NCBI GenBank assembly: GCA_029541985.1
Contig: CP095414.1
Span: 1,426,001-1,490,000, forward strand
DNA length: 64,000 nt
Origin: Bacteroidales bacterium F22
GTDB lineage: Bacteria; Bacteroidota; Bacteroidia; Bacteroidales; Bacteroidaceae
Direction: 5' to 3'
The notes below the pieces were generated by a model. It was given only the letters and a program-made list of their open reading frames with translations. It ran no database searches and had not been told where the DNA came from. Positions 1-9,485 of the stretch are shown here, one piece after another. Each line of letters begins with the position of its first letter. Position 1 is the first letter of the stretch. The translations under genes and the position numbers were made by a program.

Positions 1-589
1 TAGTATTAATGATACTCCCTGAGCGTACGATATATGAATGCGCACCAATAGTTCCACGAGAAGATTTGACTTCTTCTGTGTAATCTAGAGATAATCTATT
101 GAGTGCAGTGATGAGTTCAGGACGATATCGATACATCGCCTTGATATAAGCTAGTTGGGAAGAAAGCTCCGTATTGATAGAAACAGTACGTCCACCCGTT
201 TCATCCAGACAAGCGACTTCAGTCATATTTCCGAAGGATGTCAAATGTGTCACGCTAATGATATCTACATTGGAGATGAAACAATCATTCCCCACAGTAT
301 AATTGCTCAAGCCATTTGTGATAGAAGCGATGTAGCAGTTATCCCCTATAGTAGCATTATGAATAATGCTATTATATATACCCGAATGAACGATAGCTCC
401 GCCGGGTAATCTGAAAGTGCGTTCCAAAGCACCAATCATAACTGAACCAGAGAAAGTAACAGACTGAATATATTGTATCTGTGTATCATTTCGGATTATA
501 ATCTGAACCCAATCATACGCTGTACAACCTTGAGCTTTTAATTGTTCTATTTCTTGATCATAGAGAGATCTATAATTTGACTTAATCAT
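1..589 (-). CDS. DUF4954-family protein, N-terminal part (runs off the window)
   Basis: A minus-strand reading frame opens at the ATG at 587-589 (MIKSNYRSLYDQEIEQLKAQ) and stays open to the window edge, so the C-terminal part is missing. The visible ~196 residues contain hexapeptide-like stretches such as the SGIYNSIIHNATIGDNCYIA segment, typical of left-handed beta-helix nucleotidyl/acyltransferase-like folds. The start YRSLYDQEIEQLKAQGC and the following region resemble the Bacteroidales DUF4954 family. The function of that family is not established; a role in sugar-nucleotide or acyl transfer is only a guess from the fold. No signal peptide is visible, so the protein is probably cytoplasmic. 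The next gene upstream (697-1899) has the same orientation with a 107-bp gap. Confidence 0.7.
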   Translation of the reverse strand, partial: MIKSNYRSLYDQEIEQLKAQGCTAYDWVQIIIRNDTQIQYIQSVTFSGSVMIGALERTFRLPGGAIVHSGIYNSIIHNATIGDNCYIASITNGLSNYTVGNDCFISNVDIISVTHLTSFGNMTEVACLDETGGRTVSINTELSSQLAYIKAMYRYRPELITALNRLSLDYTEEVKSSRGTIGAHSYIVRSGSIINT

Positions 590-696
590 CTTGCTTATTT
601 ATCATTTTGGAAGGCGAATATAGATAAAAAAAAGGTAATTCTTATAACAAGTTTTAATGAAATCGATTAACCATTTTTTTTTCACTCTCTTCCGGT

Positions 697-1899
697 TTAT
701 TTTTTTCCTTCACTCCATTTCAGAAGTTGTCCTGTAGGACATACAAAACGGCAATAAGGTCTAGAAACGACCAGAGACAAAAGCAGAGAGACTCCCGCTA
801 GGACAAGTACAAAGAGGCTAGCCTGATCAAAAAGGAAAGCAGAGAACACTTCATAATTAATCAGATCGAAAGTGATTCCTGTCCACATTAATAATAATAG
901 AGTCATGGTTATTCCCCTCCGAGTATAATGAAGTACCTTCATCACCTTAGTCGGTATCTTCCAGCGCTTAGGACCTAGATGCCCCATCAGTTCTTGAGCA
1001 GCTCCAAAAGGACATACATAAGTACAATAGTAACTTTTCTTGCCAAGAAATGGCATCACGACAGCCAAGATAAGAATGAGTAAAATGACCAGACCACTGG
1101 CAATATTTGCGCCGTGAGACAACCATCCTATCATTAGTGGGAGAGAGATAAACGACCCTGTCCAGAATCCCAACACCCCTAGATTCAAAAGCAGCTGAAC
1201 CATACGCCATCTTTTCCCTTTGAGAAAAGTAGCGGTAGCAATGCCAAACAAGAGTACGCATAGACAAGCAAACAATGTCACAATCTGTGTACCATCTAAT
1301 TGGATTGCGAATAAAGCGTGAGACTGTCGATTCTTATCATGACTCATGACAGGGATAAGTACCTTCATATTATCAATCACAGCTCGGGAAGTAAAGGTAG
1401 CCCCACTAACCCCATCCACTTGGAGTTTACTAGCTTGTTCGAAAGTTAGCTCATCCCATTTATCAAACAAACCTCGGCGTTGCACTTTTCTGAAAAAGCC
1501 TGGTGATTCTCTATTCGGACCACAGACAACATGTATAATCGTTTGTTTTTTAGTAAGCACAAATAGTGGAGTATTGCCAGCATATCCGATAATATCTTGT
1601 CCTAGAAGTTCACTGCTATATAAGACTCGTCCATCAGAAAGAGCCCAAGAATGAGGAGAAACCTCTTTCAGGTCATTAACATCACTAATCGCTAATTGCT
1701 TGCATACCTGTGCAGAAGGCAAGGCAGCATGTTTCATCTCAGAAGCGATGGAAGGAGCAGAAGACACCGTGTCTATACCCATCACTTGTTGTCCTAAAGC
1801 CGTCCCATCTCTCCTAATAGCTACAGCTATAAGCATCAATACGACGACCAACAATCCGATAATATGTTCTATTTTTTTGTTCATATAAGTGAGGTTCAT
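697..1899 (-). CDS. FMN-binding, 4Fe-4S membrane protein (NosR/NapH-like)
   Basis: A 400-residue membrane protein. Residues ~12-28 form a signal anchor. A periplasmic FMN-binding domain follows with the motif SGATFT at 165-170, the type of site where FMN is linked to Thr in NqrC/RnfG/NosR proteins. Four to five membrane helices come next, and the C-terminal half carries two Cx3CP iron-sulfur motifs, CTYVCP (~291) and CRFVCP (~382), as in NosR/NapH polyferredoxin-like proteins. It probably moves electrons across the inner membrane; donor and acceptor cannot be read from the sequence. An alternative start is Met6 at 1884. No respiratory enzyme genes lie beside it. I infer a general membrane electron-transfer role. 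Confidence 0.75.
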   Translation of the reverse strand: MNLTYMNKKIEHIIGLLVVVLMLIAVAIRRDGTALGQQVMGIDTVSSAPSIASEMKHAALPSAQVCKQLAISDVNDLKEVSPHSWALSDGRVLYSSELLGQDIIGYAGNTPLFVLTKKQTIIHVVCGPNRESPGFFRKVQRRGLFDKWDELTFEQASKLQVDGVSGATFTSRAVIDNMKVLIPVMSHDKNRQSHALFAIQLDGTQIVTLFACLCVLLFGIATATFLKGKRWRMVQLLLNLGVLGFWTGSFISLPLMIGWLSHGANIASGLVILLILILAVVMPFLGKKSYYCTYVCPFGAAQELMGHLGPKRWKIPTKVMKVLHYTRRGITMTLLLLMWTGITFDLINYEVFSAFLFDQASLFVLVLAGVSLLLSLVVSRPYCRFVCPTGQLLKWSEGKK

Positions 1900-1941
1900 T
1901 AAGTAAATGACTAAGCGACTATATCCATCTCAAAGGACACC

Positions 1942-2442
1942 CTAGAGAACTTTATTCTTACGCGTCATCTGATACGCTTGTTTCGGTAAGATAAATACAG
2001 GGAGTGTAGACCCAATAGTGAGAAAGAATATCACTGAAAAAGTAATCAATCCGTTACTCATAAATTTAGTAAGATACAAGTCAGCTAAATGAGGATCGTG
2101 AGATGTTCTTAGAAACATCATGATAGAGAAAAGAGTGTTGTAGGCAAACTTACCAGGAATCATAGGGAGCAGTGCAGGAATATAAATCACTGTACTAGGC
2201 GTAGCTGCACGATAAGCTAGCGGCATGCTAAGTAACCCGATGAGCATCCCTGCGAAGAGGGACGAGAAAGCAATATCCATGGCGAAATAATTCATCAATA
2301 AGTGGCGAAGCATATGTCCTCCGGCGGCAAGGATAGCGATATATAAAAAAGCTCTACGGGGTGGATTAGAAATAGCTCCAAACCCTATTCCTGCAATAGC
2401 GGCAAATAATCCGTCTACAAAAAATTCTAATAAAATATTCAT
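1942..2442 (-). CDS. threonine/serine exporter, small membrane subunit (ThrE C-terminal type, YjjB-like)
   Basis: A 166-residue, wholly membrane-embedded protein with about four to five hydrophobic helices, including a conserved-looking ALLPMIPGKFAYNTLF segment of the DUF3815/ThrE_2 family. It lies 24 bp downstream of the DUF1212/ThrE-type gene. Together the two encode the halves that form a single ThrE polypeptide in corynebacteria (YjjB plus YjjP in E. coli). The pair probably exports threonine, serine or small organic acids across the inner membrane. The substrate is inferred from the family only. Confidence 0.8.
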   Translation of the reverse strand: MNILLEFFVDGLFAAIAGIGFGAISNPPRRAFLYIAILAAGGHMLRHLLMNYFAMDIAFSSLFAGMLIGLLSMPLAYRAATPSTVIYIPALLPMIPGKFAYNTLFSIMMFLRTSHDPHLADLYLTKFMSNGLITFSVIFFLTIGSTLPVFILPKQAYQMTRKNKVL

Positions 2443-2466
2443 ATCATTGAGTATAATTAAATCGTT

Positions 2467-3243
2467 TTATAAAAGACTATCATGGAAAATGGATAGCGTG
2501 ATACCCAATCCTACAGCGATACTAAATATCAGCAACATAGCATCTATCAAGCGTGATGCACCAATCATGATATGTCCTTCTATGATGTCGATGACTCCGT
2601 TGACTAAAGGGACTCCAGGGATAAGATACAAGACAGAGGTAGACATAGCTATCACCGTCTGGTCAGGGTTCAAGAAATAATAGGCTATAGAGGCACAAAA
2701 GACAGAAGCGACAAAAGCAGATAAGATAAAAGTAGAAAACGTATTACTCTTCCACTGTCCCATCTTCTGCTTTAAGAAGAAGCCAAGCGCAGTACCAAGG
2801 AAGACAATAGCCATAGCTACTAGATGGCCTCCAAACAATTTGCAAAATGACATATTCGCTAAAGCCACAAGCAATAAGACTAGATAAGGAGATAATTTAG
2901 GCTTTTCTAAGATCTGTTGATATTTTTCTTTCAATTCATCTAGAGAAGGGTCATTGTCATAAGCTATCCAGCTGAGAGAACTTAAGGCAGAATTGCGAGA
3001 GAATGAGATAGGTGCTTTTGGCACTTCGACTAATCTAGTGACATAATGATTTGTCCCTCTGATAGATGCGGTGAGTGTAATGTGGCTTCTAAATATTTCG
3101 AGAGTCACCCACATATTTTGTGAATGAGCTATACGCTGTGTGTTTCGTACTACACGTGAAGTGTGTACCCCGCAAGAAAGCAAACGAGAAGCATACTCAC
3201 ACAAGAAATCAACTACTTCATTGATATTGTCATTGGTTGTCAT
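2467..3243 (-). CDS. threonine/serine exporter, large subunit (ThrE N-terminal type, DUF1212, YjjP-like)
   Basis: 258 residues. The N-terminal ~120 residues are soluble and contain the family signature CEYASRLLSCGVHTSRVVRN, followed by about five membrane helices (LYLIPGVPLVNGVIDIIEG region near residue 210). This is the DUF1212/ThrE N-terminal domain. It is the first gene of a two-gene transcription unit with the small subunit at 1942-2442. A good Bacteroidota -7 box (TACCTTTG) sits about 42 bp before the start. Exported substrate is likely threonine/serine or succinate-like acids by family; not shown by this sequence. Confidence 0.82.
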   Translation of the reverse strand: MTTNDNINEVVDFLCEYASRLLSCGVHTSRVVRNTQRIAHSQNMWVTLEIFRSHITLTASIRGTNHYVTRLVEVPKAPISFSRNSALSSLSWIAYDNDPSLDELKEKYQQILEKPKLSPYLVLLLVALANMSFCKLFGGHLVAMAIVFLGTALGFFLKQKMGQWKSNTFSTFILSAFVASVFCASIAYYFLNPDQTVIAMSTSVLYLIPGVPLVNGVIDIIEGHIMIGASRLIDAMLLIFSIAVGLGITLSIFHDSLL

Positions 3244-3284
3244 AAATAATTAAAACTAATAATATATACCTTTTAATTTTGGCA

Positions 3285-3292
3285 CAAAGGTA
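3285..3292 (-). promoter_or_regulatory. Bacteroidota-type -7 box (TACCTTTG) for the ThrE-like operon
   Basis: On the minus strand the sequence TACCTTTG matches the Bacteroidota -7 consensus TAnnTTTG exactly. A weak TTTA about 20 bases upstream could be the -33 element. The implied transcription start is near 3278, giving a ~35-base leader to the gene starting at 3243. Confidence 0.5.
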
Positions 3293-3331
3293 CACTATTA
3301 ATCTAGCAATGTTAAATAAAACACATAAAAA

Positions 3332-3364
3332 AAAGAAAGTACCTGCTCAGAGCGTACTTTCTTT
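3332..3364 (-). terminator. Rho-independent terminator after the CBM9-like gene
   Basis: Perfect 11-bp inverted repeat: 3332-3342 (aaagaaagtac) with 3354-3364 (gtactttcttt). In the minus direction it lies 24 bases after the stop of the 3389-4066 gene and is followed by a T-rich run. Confidence 0.75.
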
Positions 3365-3388
3365 ATTATATATTAAGAGGATATCAGC

Positions 3389-4066
3389 TTATTCATCGAG
3401 AACAATATCTCCGAAAAAGGCAGGCACATGGAAATCCGGCTTTTTCAAATCGATGGGACTCCAACTCAAAAAATGCGGCAAGATAGTCTTATCACCACAC
3501 TTATAGAAGTTGGCACGAAAAGAAGAAGGAAATGCGTCATCAGAACCATAGAAATGCTTCATTAAGACCTTTTTAGGAACTCCGATAAGCAATTGCCAAT
3601 GCAACATGCTATGATGACTATAATGGTCCGTATAGCACTTTTCCAGGCTACTGAGTCGTATGAATTGCTCCATATCATCCTCAGAAAAGAGCGTACATTC
3701 ATTGCGATTCACATGGATACTCGCTAGCGATACCCCTAAGCAATTCGTTTCGATATTAACATATCGTGATTGATTAGGCAATTGCAAGAAAAATTCAAAA
3801 CAAGAATCTTCCCATACATGCCCATGGTCTTTCAATTCATGACCTCTAATATGATTTTCATGAATATCAGCAAGAATCCATATATACTCTTTGGAATGTG
3901 CTATTTGAGCACTTACTGACGGCTTATATGGAAAGGCAGACCAATTGACATGGTCGACTTGGAATCTCGTAGAGCACGCATCAAGCACACGTCTAGCTTC
4001 TTCTATTGAATCGGCCGCATCGAGTTGAATCAAAGGAACCTTCATCATTTGAGGTTGTTCTGTCAT
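3389..4066 (-). CDS. cytoplasmic carbohydrate-binding family 9-like protein
   Basis: 225 residues without a signal peptide or membrane helix. The pattern HVWEDSCFEFFLQ followed by a YVNIETNCLGV strand resembles the CBM9-like fold that Bacteroidales annotations call carbohydrate-binding family 9-like. It lies 15 bp downstream of the NahK-like kinase gene and is presumably co-transcribed with it; a strong terminator follows. CBM9-like domains are normally secreted, so a free-standing cytoplasmic copy next to a sugar kinase suggests a role in handling or sensing an internalised sugar. That is inference. The exact ligand is unknown. Confidence 0.65.
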   Translation of the reverse strand: MTEQPQMMKVPLIQLDAADSIEEARRVLDACSTRFQVDHVNWSAFPYKPSVSAQIAHSKEYIWILADIHENHIRGHELKDHGHVWEDSCFEFFLQLPNQSRYVNIETNCLGVSLASIHVNRNECTLFSEDDMEQFIRLSSLEKCYTDHYSHHSMLHWQLLIGVPKKVLMKHFYGSDDAFPSSFRANFYKCGDKTILPHFLSWSPIDLKKPDFHVPAFFGDIVLDE

Positions 4067-4081
4067 ATCACATCATTTTTA

Positions 4082-5176
4082 TTATTTTCTTATTTCAGCT
4101 ATATAGGCTTCCATCGCAGAATAATTTGATTCGGCACTCTCCCACAATTTGGTTTGTGCTTTGGCCCGCACAAGATTGTGTTCAGGATATTGTATCTTGT
4201 AGTAAACATCTCCATTGAGAAAGTCAGTAAGAAACCGAACTGCTTGCATATAAGGAAACAAACAAGCTGCAAAAGGAATCAAGGAAATTTCCAAGTCCGA
4301 AAGAAACGTAGCAGCAGAGATGTATCCCCGTACAAACGGTTTGAAAATCTCCATATCCAGATTGACATGGTCCAGATTGCAGTCATCCTCATCTCCTGTA
4401 TTGGCAGCAGTACGCAAGAAGTCCCCCACATCAGAACCGATAAATCCAGGCATCACGGTATCCAGGTCAATGATACAAAGCACGTTACCATCCTTATCAA
4501 ATAGCATGTTGTTCACTTTCGTATCACAATGGCAAATTCGTTTCTTGAGACTACCATCAGCAAATAGCTGCTCCGTCTGGCACATCCATTCAGCACGTGT
4601 TAAGAGATTATCTACAAGTGATTGGACACCGCTCACACGAGATGCCACATCAGCATCGATAGCCTCCCTCAATTGTTTCAATCGAAAAGACATATTATGA
4701 AAATTAGGAATTGATTCGCCGATAGTTTCAGTGACATCCGAAAGCATAGATTCGAACTTTCCAAAAGCAGTTCCAGTATATCCAGCATATTCAGGAGTCA
4801 CCTCATTGTAAGTGATTGTATCAGCGATATATACCATCAGACGCCAATAAGACTGTCCATCAAAATAGTAAGTCTTTCCATCATTTGTCTCTAGAAAGTG
4901 CAAAACCTTGCGTTCAATATCACTCTCATGACGGTCAATCAATTTCTGACGAATATGATTCGTCACCACCTCTATATTATGCTGCAGGAGTTCCACATCT
5001 TGAAATACATCATGGTTGATACGTTGCAGTACATAACAAGGGGTTTCAAATCCTTCTAGGCTAACGATATAAGTATCATTAATCAGTCCATTTCCCAAAG
5101 GCAGCACCTCAGATACCGGAGCTTTGATTACGAACTGACTGATGACAGGGGTCAATTCTTTTGTTTTTGTGTTCAA
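4082..5176 (-). CDS. NahK-like N-acetylhexosamine 1-kinase / APH-fold phosphotransferase
   Basis: 364 residues of the aminoglycoside-phosphotransferase fold. The N-terminal glycine loop reads LGNGLINDTYIV (27-38), as in N-acetylhexosamine 1-kinase NahK. The catalytic loop is HCDTKVNN (216-223, Asp218 as base, Asn223 as metal ligand), and the metal-binding DLD follows at 237-239. NahK phosphorylates GlcNAc or GalNAc at C1 in the lacto-N-biose/mucin sugar salvage pathway. The neighbours (nagB, NagB/PIG-L fusion, CBM9-like protein) support an amino-sugar substrate. Older automatic names such as mucin desulfatase have no biochemical support. A hairpin terminator separates it from nagB upstream, so it probably has its own promoter. 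Confidence 0.75.
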   Translation of the reverse strand: MNTKTKELTPVISQFVIKAPVSEVLPLGNGLINDTYIVSLEGFETPCYVLQRINHDVFQDVELLQHNIEVVTNHIRQKLIDRHESDIERKVLHFLETNDGKTYYFDGQSYWRLMVYIADTITYNEVTPEYAGYTGTAFGKFESMLSDVTETIGESIPNFHNMSFRLKQLREAIDADVASRVSGVQSLVDNLLTRAEWMCQTEQLFADGSLKKRICHCDTKVNNMLFDKDGNVLCIIDLDTVMPGFIGSDVGDFLRTAANTGDEDDCNLDHVNLDMEIFKPFVRGYISAATFLSDLEISLIPFAACLFPYMQAVRFLTDFLNGDVYYKIQYPEHNLVRAKAQTKLWESAESNYSAMEAYIAEIRK

Positions 5177-5245
5177 ATTAAAAGGTATTAGAGAAATTAT
5201 TTCGAAAGAAAACTGAAAAGAGAGAGAAAGCTAAAAAAGAGAGAA

Positions 5246-5265
5246 AGAGAGCTTATTTGCTCTCT
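5246..5265 (-). terminator. terminator overlapping the nagB stop codon
   Basis: 7-bp inverted repeat (agagagc, loop ttattt, gctctct) that contains the nagB stop codon in its loop. On the minus strand it is followed by TTTCTCTCTTTTTT. It should end the nag transcript before the NahK-like gene. Confidence 0.6.
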
Positions 5266-6038
5266 ATCTCTTTGAAGTAATTGTAGGTTCCCACTTTGAG
5301 TTCCACGGTAGCAGCTTCATCACAGACGATGATAGCCTTGCGATGCATCTGTAGAGCGCTGATAGTCCACATCTGTGTGATAGGTGCTTCCACAGCATGA
5401 TACAAAGCTTGTGCCTTGTTGTGTCCATTGACAAGAATCAAGACTTCTTTGGCATCACACACAGTCCCTACCCCTACGGTAAGTGCTTGTCGAGGCACTT
5501 TATTGATATCATTATCAAAGAATCTCGAATTAGCAAGCATCGTATCCATAGTCAATGTCTTAATACGAGTACGACTAGTAAGCGATGAGCCAGGTTCATT
5601 GAAAGCGATATGTCCATCAGGGCCTATGCCTCCCATAAAAAGGTCTATCCCTCCACAGTCAGCAATTGCTTGTTCATAATCAGCACATTCGCGTTCCAAA
5701 TCAGGAGCATTACCATTCAGGATATGGACATTTTCATGAACGATATCGATATGATTAAAGAAGTTCTCCCACATAAAAGTATAATAACTCTGAGGATGTT
5801 CTTTAGGGATACCGATGTACTCATCCATATTGAATGTGACAACATGTTTAAATGACACCTTACCAGCTTGGTGCATCTCGACCAATTTGGCATATACTCC
5901 AAGTGGAGAAGAACCTGTAGGAAGCCCCAATACATATGGCTTATCTGCCGTGGGTGCTGCACCATTGATGCGATCTACAATATAATTTGCAGCCCACGAT
6001 GATAGGGCTGCTACGTCTTGTTTAATAACTAATCTCAT
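5253..6038 (-). CDS. nagB: glucosamine-6-phosphate deaminase
   Basis: 261 residues, the normal length for NagB. It converts glucosamine-6-phosphate to fructose-6-phosphate and ammonia in the cytoplasm. All catalytic residues are in their classical positions: Asp72 (FNMDEY), Asp141 and His143 ([12 protein letters not shown]) and Glu148. The phosphate-binding loop [12 protein letters not shown] is at 39-50. It lies 14 bp downstream of the NagB/PIG-L fusion gene and forms an operon with it. This is the active deaminase of the pair, because the fusion protein has lost the equivalent residues. Confidence 0.95.
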   Translation of the reverse strand: MRLVIKQDVAALSSWAANYIVDRINGAAPTADKPYVLGLPTGSSPLGVYAKLVEMHQAGKVSFKHVVTFNMDEYIGIPKEHPQSYYTFMWENFFNHIDIVHENVHILNGNAPDLERECADYEQAIADCGGIDLFMGGIGPDGHIAFNEPGSSLTSRTRIKTLTMDTMLANSRFFDNDINKVPRQALTVGVGTVCDAKEVLILVNGHNKAQALYHAVEAPITQMWTISALQMHRKAIIVCDEAATVELKVGTYNYFKEIESK

Positions 6039-6052
6039 GTGATTATTTCTAT

Positions 6053-8077
6053 TTATAGTGGATGATATTCTACAAAAGCCTCGATGGCTTCATACGACGC
6101 CAATCCAAGATTACGATAGATTTCTGCAGAAGCTCTATTTCTATCTTCTGAACGTTGCCAGAAGAGTCGTTCGTCATTACCCAAGAACGGTGCACTTTCC
6201 ATTTGGGATTGATGTTTCAATATAGCATTTCGTTTGGCACGAAGTTCTTCAGGACTGATAGGTACAGCCATTTCGATATTTTCAATTTCCCATTCTGCCC
6301 ATGCTCCTCGATACATCCAGATACGGCAATCCTCAAGCCATTTAGCTTTGGCCGCTTTCTCCAAATCGATTGAAGCAAGTACAGCATCCGTACATACCTT
6401 ATGCGTACCATGAGGGTCAGCCAAGTCACCTGCTACAAATATCTGATGAGGTTTAATCTCGCTGAGCAATTCACGGACGATATGCACATCCTCTGAAGAG
6501 ATAGGGTTCTTAGTGATTTTACCAGTCTCATAGAAAGGAAGGTCCAAGAAGTGAACATGATCGAGTGGCACCTGATTGTAGGTACAAGCCGTACGTGCTT
6601 CTCCACGACGAATCAAGCCTTTAATTCTCAAGACATCTTTACTGTCAAGGTCATTAGCAGTTTTGCTCTTCAAGAAGCCACGTATTTCCTTGTATATCTT
6701 TGTGATATCAGCAGCAGAATTGTCTAAGAACATCTGATTAAATCCATTGATAAAATGCAAGAAACGAACGACTTCCTCATCTCCAACAGCGATATTACCT
6801 GACGTCTCATAGACGACATGTACATCATGTCCTTGTTGAACCAATCGACGAAGTGTACCGCCCATCGAGATGACATCATCATCAGGGTGTGGAGAGAAGA
6901 TGACTACTCGTTTAGGGAATGGGGTAGCACGTTCAGGTCTGTATGTATCATCTGCATTTGGTTTACCACCAGGCCATCCAGTGATAGTATGTTGCAAATC
7001 ATTAAATATTTTAATATTTACCTGATAAGCAGATCCATACAAAGCGAGCAATTCCTCTAAACCATGAGTACGGTAATCCTTATCCGTAAGTTTCAGAATC
7101 GGTTTTTTAGTGCGGTCACATAACCAGACGATAGCACTACGAATCATCTTATCATTCCATTGGCAAGAAGTCACTAACCAAGGATGCTCTAGACGAGTCA
7201 ATTTGCAACTACTTTGAAGGTCAAGAATCACATGCACATTATCAGCTTCTTGCAAAAGGCTAGCAGGACAATCATCATCCGCTTCTCCCTCCACACATCT
7301 CTTGATAATATCTGCTTTTTCATCGCCCCAAGCTGTAAGGAATATTTCTTTAGCTTTGATGATAGATGCAAGTCCGATAGTCAACGAGGAAGTATGATGT
7401 TTGGCAAATGAGCCAAAGAGACGGACAGCATCCGTTCTCATATCTCCATCGAGCAAGACAAGTCTAGTCCGTGAGTTAGGTCTTGAGCCAGGCCCATTGA
7501 AAGCAATATTACCTGACTTACCAATACCGAGCAAAGCAATATCTATACCGCCAAAATGTTCGATTTGTTTTTCATACAATCGGCACACTTCGAACACATC
7601 ATCTTTAGAGTATGTACCATGAAGACTATAGATATTTCTGTCATCAATATCGACATGGTCAAAGAACATTTCTTTGAGCATATGATAATTGGTATCTAGA
7701 GATTCCGCAGTCAAAGGATAGTATTCGCAGAGATTGAATACCACAAGATTACGGAAACTTACTTTTTTGTCATCATACAATTTGACCAATTGCTGATATA
7801 CATTTTTTTGAGTGCTTCCTCCAGAAAGAGCAACCACACAAAATTCACCTTGTCGTTGTTTCTCAGCGACACGGTTTGCGATTTCTTGAGCTACATGCAC
7901 AGCCCCTTCCTCAGAAGTCGTAAAGATTTCTGAAGGTAATTTTTCGAATCGTGTCAATACAGAACGTTCATAGGCACTTTCTGGATGATACAAGTTACTT
8001 GGAATCGTGCTAAGAGAAATCTTAGACGATAAATCATTTCTGAATTGTTCCTGCTTTTTCATTTTTTGCGTATTCAA
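6053..8077 (-). CDS. degenerate NagB domain fused to a PIG-L/LmbE-type deacetylase
   Basis: 674 residues in two domains. Residues ~35-330 are NagB-like, with the phosphate loop [14 protein letters not shown] (84-97) kept. The catalytic Asp72 equivalent is Cys117 (FNLCEY), and the [11 protein letters not shown] motif has become [11 protein letters not shown], so Asp141, His143 and Glu148 are replaced by Ser188, Asn190 and Gly195. Residues ~385-674 are a PIG-L/LmbE domain with the zinc motif PHPDDD (396-401) and a later DPHGTH segment. PIG-L enzymes remove N-acetyl groups from GlcNAc derivatives. I infer a deacetylase that binds a sugar phosphate through the dead NagB domain and feeds the adjacent true NagB. 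Similar fusions occur widely in Bacteroidales. Confidence 0.85.
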   Translation of the reverse strand: MNTQKMKKQEQFRNDLSSKISLSTIPSNLYHPESAYERSVLTRFEKLPSEIFTTSEEGAVHVAQEIANRVAEKQRQGEFCVVALSGGSTQKNVYQQLVKLYDDKKVSFRNLVVFNLCEYYPLTAESLDTNYHMLKEMFFDHVDIDDRNIYSLHGTYSKDDVFEVCRLYEKQIEHFGGIDIALLGIGKSGNIAFNGPGSRPNSRTRLVLLDGDMRTDAVRLFGSFAKHHTSSLTIGLASIIKAKEIFLTAWGDEKADIIKRCVEGEADDDCPASLLQEADNVHVILDLQSSCKLTRLEHPWLVTSCQWNDKMIRSAIVWLCDRTKKPILKLTDKDYRTHGLEELLALYGSAYQVNIKIFNDLQHTITGWPGGKPNADDTYRPERATPFPKRVVIFSPHPDDDVISMGGTLRRLVQQGHDVHVVYETSGNIAVGDEEVVRFLHFINGFNQMFLDNSAADITKIYKEIRGFLKSKTANDLDSKDVLRIKGLIRRGEARTACTYNQVPLDHVHFLDLPFYETGKITKNPISSEDVHIVRELLSEIKPHQIFVAGDLADPHGTHKVCTDAVLASIDLEKAAKAKWLEDCRIWMYRGAWAEWEIENIEMAVPISPEELRAKRNAILKHQSQMESAPFLGNDERLFWQRSEDRNRASAEIYRNLGLASYEAIEAFVEYHPL

Positions 8078-8161
8078 AATTATGATTAGTTATAGATTTG
8101 AATGGGTAAAAATACTGAATAGTTTATGCTAAAGCAACTATTTCTTTATAAAGATTGTTTC

Positions 8162-8178
8162 TGTAAACAAACTTTACA
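8162..8178. promoter_or_regulatory. inverted repeat TGTAAA-N5-TTTACA, candidate operator of the nag operon
   Basis: A perfect 6+6 inverted repeat with a 5-base spacer lies 85 bp upstream of the NagB/PIG-L fusion gene, in the 242-bp gap after dinB. The position and symmetry suit a dimeric repressor site. No regulator gene is adjacent, so this rests on symmetry and position only. Confidence 0.3.
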
Positions 8179-8290
8179 AACATGCTTGTAGTCAACAAAC
8201 AAAGGCTATTTAATATGTTAAATTATGCATTTTAGCAGAATATTTCTCGTCTTTAGGAATTATTCTATACAGACATTTTAACAAACAAAC

Positions 8291-8320
8291 AAAAAAGCAT
8301 AAATAACATTCGTTATTTAT
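8291..8320 (-). terminator. terminator of dinB
   Basis: 9-bp perfect stem (ataaataac, loop attc, gttatttat; 8299-8320) at the dinB stop codon. On the minus strand it is followed by GCTTTTTTGTTTG. The stem is AT-only at its base, so it is probably of moderate strength. Confidence 0.55.
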
Positions 8321-9462
8321 CATCTTTTCTTTAGGAGAAACCGCTTCTCTTCTTCAGCTGCAGCATCGATTTCATCCCAATTAAAGTCTATTTCGAGTTG
8401 AATCGGATATTTCTTGTCCTGTACATCTTCATCATCATTTTCTCCTGAAAAGTTAGACATTGTGACACCTAGTAATCGCACACCATCAGTCTTTATTTCT
8501 TCATAAGGAAGTAAATGATAAGCAAATTGGACGACTTCTTCTTCGGTAAAGGGATGCGTTTGAGTCGTACTGCGAGTCACCGTACGAAAATCTCCGAAAC
8601 GAACTTTTAGCGTGACCGTCTTGCCTATCATTTCTTTAGCTTGACATCTTTCCCACATGATAGCAATGACATCGACTAATTTTATTTTCACTTCATCTAC
8701 AGTCGTTAGATTCTCCTCATAAGTACGTTCAGCACCAATGGATTTACGTTTACGCGAGGAATGTACAGGTCGCTCATCGATCCCACGGACCACTTCATAG
8801 AAATAGCGTCCTGGTTTGCCAAACACGCGACTCAACTCTTCTCTTGACATCCGTTTAAGATCTCTCCCGTTATAGATTCCCATAGCATGCATACGTTTCT
8901 CCGTCATCTTACCCACACCATAAAACCGTCCGATATCCAAATTCTCTAAGAAAGTTTGAGCATGGTCAGGAGTAATCACAAAATAGCCATCAGGTTTATT
9001 GACATCAGAAGCCATTTTAGCAAGAAACTTATTGTACGAAATTCCAGCAGAAGCAGTGAGTTGTGTCTGCCGAAAAATATCAGCACGAATCTCGTTCGCA
9101 ATCAAGGTAGCAGACAACGGACCTTTTTTAGGTTGAGTGACATCTAGATAAGCTTCATCAAGAGACATCGGTTCCACCAAATCAGTATATTCATGGAAGA
9201 TACGATTCATCGTAGCAGAGATTTCTCGATAAACTTCAAAATGATGTGGTACGATGATGAGATGCGGACACTTCCGCAGAGCTATAGATACAGGCATCGC
9301 CGAATGAACCCCATACTTCCTCGCCTCATAACTAGCAGTAGATAGCACAGAGCGTGGGCCATTATGCCCCACAGCAATAGCTTTGCCTCTGAGTTCGGGA
9401 TGATCCCGTTGTTCCACAGAGGCAAAGAAAGAATCCATATCTATATGTATAATTTTTCTCAC
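8320..9462 (-). CDS. dinB: DNA polymerase IV (Y-family translesion polymerase)
   Basis: 380 residues, close to the usual length. The N-terminus IIHIDMDSFFASVEQR (4-19) carries the first metal-binding Asp residues. The second catalytic motif is MSLDEAYLD (~98-106). Helix-hairpin-helix and little-finger regions follow. It copies past damaged template bases without proofreading. It starts 23 bp downstream of the esterase stop, so it may be read through from that gene; I see no LexA-type box in this short gap. A hairpin terminator follows. Confidence 0.95.
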   Translation of the reverse strand: MRKIIHIDMDSFFASVEQRDHPELRGKAIAVGHNGPRSVLSTASYEARKYGVHSAMPVSIALRKCPHLIIVPHHFEVYREISATMNRIFHEYTDLVEPMSLDEAYLDVTQPKKGPLSATLIANEIRADIFRQTQLTASAGISYNKFLAKMASDVNKPDGYFVITPDHAQTFLENLDIGRFYGVGKMTEKRMHAMGIYNGRDLKRMSREELSRVFGKPGRYFYEVVRGIDERPVHSSRKRKSIGAERTYEENLTTVDEVKIKLVDVIAIMWERCQAKEMIGKTVTLKVRFGDFRTVTRSTTQTHPFTEEEVVQFAYHLLPYEEIKTDGVRLLGVTMSNFSGENDDEDVQDKKYPIQLEIDFNWDEIDAAAEEEKRFLLKKR

Positions 9463-9485
9463 TAAGAAGGAAATAAGTAGATAGG

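Noticed and set aside
155..409. 84-codon plus-strand frame near the left edge
   Set aside because: It lies opposite the well-supported DUF4954-type minus-strand gene with hexapeptide repeats.
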